This document shows, in pieces, positions 59,032 to 64,000 of a stretch of DNA of 64,000 nucleotides (the stretch's first letter is position 1; each line of letters begins with the position of its first letter). The DNA is taken from assembly GCA_016932385.1 (NCBI GenBank), contig JAFGCY010000100.1, positions 1 to 64,000 of the forward strand, in the 5' to 3' direction. The translations under genes and the position numbers were made by a program. The notes under the pieces are model-generated. The model was given only the letters and a program-made list of their open reading frames with translations. It searched no databases and was not told the DNA's origin. Source of the stretch: a bacterium. GTDB lineage: Bacteria > 4484-113 > JAFGCY01.

Positions 59032-61260
59032 ATGGGGAAGATCACCAGACTGATTGCACTGTGCGTCTTCGTCTGCGCGATGTTCGGTTGCGCCGGCCAG
59101 TCGGCCAATGTCGAAGACATAACAACGTTACCGGATACGCTGAACGCGGCGCGGAACGACGGCGGCGGCGGCGGCCTGCTGGACCTGCCGGCTCCGCTGG
59201 ATCTGAAGACGCCCGCGTACCTCGAATCGGACCTCTACATCTACGGCGACGAGTACATCACCGACTACCCGTACAACCTCGTTAACGAGTCCGAGCAGCG
59301 GCTGGTTTTCGATCCGCGCTGGAGCACGGACAGCCCGCAGCTGAGCGACATGTCCTATGCCATGTACGAGTACGCGCTGGGTAATTACGACCGCGAGCAG
59401 GAGATCCACTTCTTCTGGAATACGACGGCTAATTACGAGGACGCCTGGCTGGGCTTTGCCAACTGGTCCACCAATTCCTGGGACTGGATGCCTCTGCCGA
59501 CCGACGACATGTATGACGGGGACTTCTCGAACTATGTCTATTATCCGGGCGGGCGCGTCATCGTCGCGCTGGTGTTCGTGGGTGCCTCGGACTGGGATCT
59601 CAGCTACATGCGGTTCGGCAACCTGGTGGAAACGCTGGCGGCGCCAACCGACGTGCAGGCCAGCGACGGGATGTCTTACGAATACGTGCAAATCACCTGG
59701 AGCCGGGTCATGGGAGCCACCGGCTATCAGATCTACCGTGACAATCAGACTTACCTGATCGAAACGGTCGGGGATGTCACGTACTATGACGATACGGATG
59801 TCGAGGAACTGACCGATTACACCTACTGGGTGAAGGCGATCAACAATATCGCGCAGAGCGGACTGAGCCTGAGCGACACCGGCTGGGCGCTGGAAGCCCC
59901 GCCCGATCCGCCGGCGAATCTCCAGGCTAGTGACGGCCTGTTCTATGGCGCTATCATGATCACCTGGGATGCCGTGCCCGACGCGGATACTTACACGCTT
60001 TATCAGGACAATAAAGCCAAGGAGCTGGTAACCGGCCTGACCGGCTGCTCGTTCCTGGATACTTCGGCCGTCGGATCATCCGGCAACACCGTCACCTATT
60101 GGGTGAGAGCGATCAGTGGGCTGGGCCCGAGCGATTACAGCGAGAGCGACACGGGCTACGCCGCGGAAGACACGGGCTTGCCGCCCGACCCGCCAACCAA
60201 CCTCTCGGCCACGGACAGCGAATACTACGACAAGGTCGTTCTGACCTGGGACACGGTCCCGTTCGCCACTGAGTATTGGATCTACCGGGACAACACCGGC
60301 CTGCCCATCGCGCAGACCGGTGAGATCACGGATACGTACGAGGACACGACGGTCACGGATGCCAATGTCCACACCTACTGGGTAAAAGGCCGCAACCACA
60401 ACGGCCCCAGCGAGCTTTCCAACAGCGACGAGGGCAGCAGAAAGGCCCTGACGCCGCCGTCCAACTTCCAGGCCACGGACCTGGAATACAACGACAAGAC
60501 GGTGCTGACCTGGACCAAGTCGCCGGATGCCACCGGCTACAAGATCTACCTGGACCTGCAGGCAAACCTGCGCGCCACCGTCGGGGACGTGGACAGCTGG
60601 GATGATACGACTATCGATACCGCCTTGCATAACTACTACATCGAAGCCACGCTGGACACGCTGACCAGCGAGAAAATCGGACCCGAACCGGGCCAGCGCG
60701 CCCCCAATATTCCGGATCCGCCGGCCGACGTCTCGGCTACCGACGGCACATACAACGACCGCATCCGCCTGACCTGGACTCCTTCCGCCGGCGCCACGGG
60801 CTATGACATCTACCGCGACATCACCGGCATTGTGTATGAATCCGTCAACAACGTCGATACCTGGGACGACGAGTTCGTGCCCGACCACGGTTCAGAGAAC
60901 ACGCACGAGTACTGGATCAAGGCCAAGAACGACGACGGCATCAGCGGCCTGAGTGCCAGCGATACTGGCTGGCGCGAGGCGAATCCGCCGGACGCCCCGA
61001 CCGACGTGGCCGCCTCCGACGGCGATTTCAATGACCGCATCCGCCTGACCTGGACTCCTTCCGCCGGTGCCACGGGATACGAGATCTATCGCGACGATAC
61101 CGGCGCCGGCGTATATAAAACCGTGGGCGACGTCGCGACCTGGGACGACCTGTTCTTCGTGCCGGATTACACGGTGCACACGTACTGGCTCAAGGCGGTC
61201 AACGACGACGGCTCGAGCCCCACCTTCAGCGCATCCGACACCGGATACGCCGAGGAATAA
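59032..61260 (+). CDS. Lipoprotein with shared W-motif module and six fibronectin type III-like repeats
   Basis: A 742-aa lipoprotein: signal ends with FVCAMFGC (Cys20). Residues ~92-196 hold the module with WLGFANWSTNSWDW (139-152) that also occurs in three other lipoproteins here. Residues ~210-740 are about six repeats of 85-92 residues, each with ITW/LTW, then a YxIYRD motif, then YWVKA: an FN3-like fold. The last two repeats (from about 60753 and 61029) are nearly identical in DNA, so they arose by recent duplication. The starting ATG sits just after a promoter with no leader. It is convergent with an arylsulfotransferase-like lipoprotein gene that shares the module. Role at the surface is unknown. 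Confidence 0.83.
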   Translation: MGKITRLIALCVFVCAMFGCAGQSANVEDITTLPDTLNAARNDGGGGGLLDLPAPLDLKTPAYLESDLYIYGDEYITDYPYNLVNESEQRLVFDPRWSTDSPQLSDMSYAMYEYALGNYDREQEIHFFWNTTANYEDAWLGFANWSTNSWDWMPLPTDDMYDGDFSNYVYYPGGRVIVALVFVGASDWDLSYMRFGNLVETLAAPTDVQASDGMSYEYVQITWSRVMGATGYQIYRDNQTYLIETVGDVTYYDDTDVEELTDYTYWVKAINNIAQSGLSLSDTGWALEAPPDPPANLQASDGLFYGAIMITWDAVPDADTYTLYQDNKAKELVTGLTGCSFLDTSAVGSSGNTVTYWVRAISGLGPSDYSESDTGYAAEDTGLPPDPPTNLSATDSEYYDKVVLTWDTVPFATEYWIYRDNTGLPIAQTGEITDTYEDTTVTDANVHTYWVKGRNHNGPSELSNSDEGSRKALTPPSNFQATDLEYNDKTVLTWTKSPDATGYKIYLDLQANLRATVGDVDSWDDTTIDTALHNYYIEATLDTLTSEKIGPEPGQRAPNIPDPPADVSATDGTYNDRIRLTWTPSAGATGYDIYRDITGIVYESVNNVDTWDDEFVPDHGSENTHEYWIKAKNDDGISGLSASDTGWREANPPDAPTDVAASDGDFNDRIRLTWTPSAGATGYEIYRDDTGAGVYKTVGDVATWDDLFFVPDYTVHTYWLKAVNDDGSSPTFSASDTGYAEE

Positions 61261-61337
61261 CGGGGCAACCAGCCGGCGGACGCGCTGACGCGGATCCGGC
61301 GTGCCGGACGTTGCGCGACTGCTGCCGGCGCCGAGCC

Positions 61338-63170
61338 CTAGCCATCGGTTGCCAGCAGCGCGGCCAGGCCGGGGTGGTCGCCGAACAGCCGCTCCATGCG
61401 GAAGACGGAATAGCTGGCGGTATCCGTATACGGATTCGTGTAATCCCAGACCACTTCGCCGTCCGCCGTCACTTCCAGGAACCAGCCAATGTCGCCGACG
61501 CAGATCACCGTATTGCCGTTGCGGATCCGGTGGGCGCCGGAGATATAGCTGGCGTACATATCGGTCGGCGGATCGTAGACGAAGCTCCAGGCCAGTTCCG
61601 CCGGTCCGAATGCCACGCCGTCCTCACGCGCATAGAAGCCTTCACCGTCGACCGGCGGGGTGAACTCGATAACCTTGGAATACAGATTGCCGAAGCTGCC
61701 GGCGTTGTTGTTGAACACCATGATATTGCCCGCGCCGGGCAGGCCGGGATCGACCCAGCGCGCGTCATGCTGGCCGTTGAGCACGCGGTCCGTGGTCGTG
61801 CCGATTCCGTAAGCCAGCGGGTTGCCCCAGCGATACAGAATGTCCCCGCCGTGGCCGTACCGACCGCCCGTGTGGCCGGCGGCCTCCGCGGTGGTGGTGC
61901 TGTGGTCGACGACCCAGATCTCCTTGAAACCGTGGTTGCAGATCATGATCTGGTCCAACTCGGCGTTGTAATCCACCGCGTTGACATGCGTCCAGTCGTG
62001 CCCGTCACCATAGTAGTTAACGTTGCCGAGTTCCGGGTAATCGCTGGGTTCACCGTAGTGCGGAAGTTCCGGATCAGTATTCTGGACGATATGATCCCAG
62101 ATATGCCATTCCCAGACGATGTTGCCGCCAACCTCGGGCAATGGCTCGATTTCCAGAATGGAGTCCACCAACAGGTCGTTGAAATGGAAATTCTGGGGAC
62201 TGCGTCCTGCCGCCAACACCGTAGCTTTGTCCTTCACCTCGGTCACGATCGCCAGGATATTGCCGTTCGGCAACAGCTCGATGTCGTGGTGCATCAGCCG
62301 CTGCGAGCTCGACAGGTAGAACTGCCAGACGACCTCGCCGTCCCAGGTAATCTCCTCGATAATCCCGCCGCCGCCGCCAACCATGATTTCGTTGTTCGAC
62401 AGCTCGCCGGGCCGCACCAGGTTGCCGTTGTCGCGCAGATAGGCGATCGAGGCCGGCCGGTACTCCGACTCCCAGGTGTGGACGATATTCCCGGCTATAT
62501 CCGTCAAATAGGTGGTCGTGTCGTACATCGGATAGAACAGGTTATATTCCTCGGGCGGCGGCTCCTCGCCGAAGCCGATCGACATCAAGAAGGCATAGGC
62601 GCTGTCCAGCAGGATCACCGCGACGTAACAACGGTTGTTCTCGTCGGCATACAGCGCCGGATCGTCGATCTCGATCGCGTTGGCCTCGGGCAGCAGCTGC
62701 CAGGTCCAGCTCAGGTCGGTCCAGTCCGGCAGGCCGATCCAGCAGGTGCCGGCCCGCGGAGCAGCGCCGTCCCATGCGAACGCCAGCGTCGCCGTCTCCT
62801 TCGCGCGGTCCAGCTTAAGCCGGTACAGGCAGAACGCGGCGTTCGCCAGCGCCGGCGATTCGTCCGACCAACCCGCGCTGAACACGGCGACGTCCTGCAT
62901 GCGGCTGAGGCCCTGCCAGGCCAGGTCATCCGCATACTCCGCACCGGTGAGTTGCGAAACGAACGCGCCGCCGGTCTCCGCCGTGAGCCGCGTGAGGGAC
63001 GGCAGCACGGTGGCCAAACCGCCAGCCCCGTCCTGCGAGCGATGCTGAATTATATTGGTGGTCGGAGTAAGCGCTGTGTCGTTCGGCGGGGATCCCGCAC
63101 ACCCGATCAACCAGAGCAACGCAGCAACGCAGCCCAACCGTCCGGCAGCTTTCATCCACATTGAAGTCAT
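61338..63170 (-). CDS. Arylsulfotransferase-like (ASST family) lipoprotein with shared W-motif module
   Basis: A 610-aa lipoprotein; the ATG at 63170 has AAGGA eight bases upstream (a GTG at 63173 is open too). Lipobox LLWLIGC (Cys24). Residues ~96-202 carry WIGLPDWTDLSWTW (144-157). Residues ~205-600 match the arylsulfotransferase (ASST) family in pattern: MHHDIELLPNGNILAIV, HDWTHVNAVDYNAELDQIM, GFKEIWVVDHST, NGQHDARWVDPG, NIMVFNNNAG and ISGAHRIRNGNTVICVG. True ASST enzymes move sulfate between aryl groups via a catalytic His in the centre of a six-bladed propeller; several His here (in HHD, HDWTH, GQHD) could be that residue. Activity is inferred. Confidence 0.8.
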   Translation of the reverse strand: MTSMWMKAAGRLGCVAALLWLIGCAGSPPNDTALTPTTNIIQHRSQDGAGGLATVLPSLTRLTAETGGAFVSQLTGAEYADDLAWQGLSRMQDVAVFSAGWSDESPALANAAFCLYRLKLDRAKETATLAFAWDGAAPRAGTCWIGLPDWTDLSWTWQLLPEANAIEIDDPALYADENNRCYVAVILLDSAYAFLMSIGFGEEPPPEEYNLFYPMYDTTTYLTDIAGNIVHTWESEYRPASIAYLRDNGNLVRPGELSNNEIMVGGGGGIIEEITWDGEVVWQFYLSSSQRLMHHDIELLPNGNILAIVTEVKDKATVLAAGRSPQNFHFNDLLVDSILEIEPLPEVGGNIVWEWHIWDHIVQNTDPELPHYGEPSDYPELGNVNYYGDGHDWTHVNAVDYNAELDQIMICNHGFKEIWVVDHSTTTAEAAGHTGGRYGHGGDILYRWGNPLAYGIGTTTDRVLNGQHDARWVDPGLPGAGNIMVFNNNAGSFGNLYSKVIEFTPPVDGEGFYAREDGVAFGPAELAWSFVYDPPTDMYASYISGAHRIRNGNTVICVGDIGWFLEVTADGEVVWDYTNPYTDTASYSVFRMERLFGDHPGLAALLATDG

Positions 63171-63274
63171 CACGTGGTTCCTTGTATTTCAACCAGTCTA
63201 GACCAGCCCAGCCCCGCGTCACCACGGCTGCGCCAGTCCCTGAAATGTACTCAGCCGCGCGGTGAAACCCCCAG

Positions 63275-63323
63275 GCAATGCCGTTTTCAACTAATCAGAT
63301 TATACTGAAAAAACAGGCATTGC
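63275..63323. repeat. Inverted repeat downstream of the ABC gene
   Basis: GCAATGCC (63275-63282) and GGCATTGC (63316-63323) are a perfect 8-bp stem; the inner GTTTTCA/TGAAAAAAC arms extend it with a bulge, leaving an AT-rich loop. It lies in the 296-bp gap 63174-63469 after the stop of the ABC gene (minus strand), so it may end that transcript. Nothing else in this gap is recognisable. Confidence 0.45.
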
Positions 63324-63469
63324 GAAAATGTTTCAATAGCATTGGTCCGATGTAACCAATTGTTAACCAACATGAGGTGTAACTGCCGGCCGGCACCGGG
63401 CAGCCTCGGCGAACAACAGAAAATACGAAGGCGACCGCAACGCATTGAAACGACTGCGAGACAATGCCG

Positions 63470-64000
63470 CTAGCGCGCCGGGATCTGGTGGCGGCCCTCG
63501 TAGATCGCGCGGACGATGTCCGCCAACTCCGGCTCGTGCAGCTCCAGATCGTCGACGGCGAACTGCTCCAGCAGGCGGCCGATCACCTGCCCGGCCGTGT
63601 ACTTGCCGCGGTCGAAGCTGAGCTGGTATTGCCGCAGGTTCAATCGGCGGACCTTCAGGTAAGTCCCATCGCCCATCACCGCGGCCAACTCGGCCATGAA
63701 CTGGCGCGCGCCCGGCTCGTCCAGCGAGTTCACGGTTTCGGACACCGCGGTCTCAATCGTCTCACTGCCGTCGCCGGGTTCTTCATGCCCGACCTTGCCC
63801 AGCGGCGCCAGCGAATCCACCTGAGGCTCCTCCGCCGCCAGGATCTGGGCCAGATCCTGCTTGGCGGGGTCTGGACCGGCGAAGGCGATCGGCACCTCCG
63901 TCGCCGGCAACGGCCGGCCGGCGTACTCCGGCAGGTAGTCGCGCTTGAAACTGAGCACGACGCGCCGGCGGCGGCCGAAGCGGTCCTTGATCTCCTCGGT
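63470..64000 (-). CDS. ABC transporter ATP-binding protein, C-terminal part (cut by window edge)
   Basis: The frame is open to base 64000 and carries no start in the window, so about 176 C-terminal residues are seen; a GTG at 63958 is not taken as the start because the frame continues upstream as EEIKDRFGRRRRV. The C-terminal region has RQYQLSFDRGKYTAGQVIGR and VDDLELHEPELADIVRAIYEG, which matches the C-terminal extension of ABC-2 type ATPases (the ePELEdIVrxiY ending). The nucleotide-binding core with Walker motifs is outside the window, so the assignment rests on this tail alone. Confidence 0.65.
   Translation of the reverse strand, partial: TEEIKDRFGRRRRVVLSFKRDYLPEYAGRPLPATEVPIAFAGPDPAKQDLAQILAAEEPQVDSLAPLGKVGHEEPGDGSETIETAVSETVNSLDEPGARQFMAELAAVMGDGTYLKVRRLNLRQYQLSFDRGKYTAGQVIGRLLEQFAVDDLELHEPELADIVRAIYEGRHQIPAR

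Noticed and set aside
61311-63164. 617-codon frame opposite the arylsulfotransferase-like gene
   Set aside because: The minus strand has lipobox, ribosome site and family motifs; the plus frame has none.

Overview
This is a GC-rich (roughly 60-65% by eye), densely coded stretch of chromosome from a diderm (Gram-negative-type) bacterium. Supporting evidence is a lipid A-type acyltransferase, two predicted outer-membrane beta-barrels, a TPR-plus-barrel exporter, many lipoproteins with clear lipoboxes, a secreted multiheme cytochrome c and an O-antigen/capsule-type glycan locus. No rRNA or phylogenetic marker is present, so the phylum cannot be fixed. The many unrecognised large lipoproteins suggest an uncultivated lineage. 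Both tRNA genes lack an encoded CCA end. There is no CRISPR array, prophage or complete insertion sequence.

Layout. 1-2.2 kb: two cation/proton antiporters, the first cut by the window edge. 2.4-5.6 kb: a large unknown membrane-anchored protein, then tRNA-Ala(CGC). 6.0-9.6 kb: a tightly coupled four-gene operon of membrane proteins (first gene DUF6754-like) with no known function. 9.6-12.1 kb: an SGNH hydrolase and an MBOAT acyltransferase, likely a polysaccharide O-acetylation pair. 12.2-16.6 kb: an HD-GYP response regulator divergent from a histidine kinase. 16.7-27.9 kb: an FGE-like lipoprotein, a TPR/beta-barrel outer-membrane protein, a secreted glycosidase and another large lipoprotein. 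28-30.2 kb: a CocE-type hydrolase with a coupled small unknown gene. 31-46.7 kb: a glycan biosynthesis locus with flippase, 2,3-diamino-uronic acid sugar genes (dehydrogenase, N-acetyltransferase, aminotransferase), Wzz-like co-polymerase with a degenerate kinase domain, polymerase/ligase, three GT4 glycosyltransferases, an O-acetyltransferase and two asparagine-synthetase-like amidotransferases. 47-50.3 kb: a pair of unknown proteins sharing an N-terminal module, then a CAU tRNA. 50.5-55.4 kb: lipoprotein, LpxL-like acyltransferase, CPBP protease, outer-membrane barrel and eight-haem cytochrome. 55.4-64 kb: a secreted trypsin-like protease, a DUF885 metallopeptidase, a fibronectin-repeat lipoprotein, an arylsulfotransferase-like lipoprotein and the C-terminus of an ABC ATPase.

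How it fits together. Most genes act at the cell envelope: making, modifying and exporting surface polysaccharide, and placing lipoproteins on the surface. The most novel signals are (i) a 14-residue W-rich motif inside a module shared by four otherwise unrelated lipoproteins in this window, (ii) the four-gene membrane operon at 6.0-9.6 kb, (iii) the paired proteins at 47.2-50.3 kb with a common N-terminal module, (iv) a small barrel plus cytochrome pair that could be an electron-transfer conduit, (v) intergenic mosaics of short palindromes at 30.5-31.0 kb and 46.7-47.0 kb, and (vi) several promoters placed so that the transcript would start at the start codon (leaderless).
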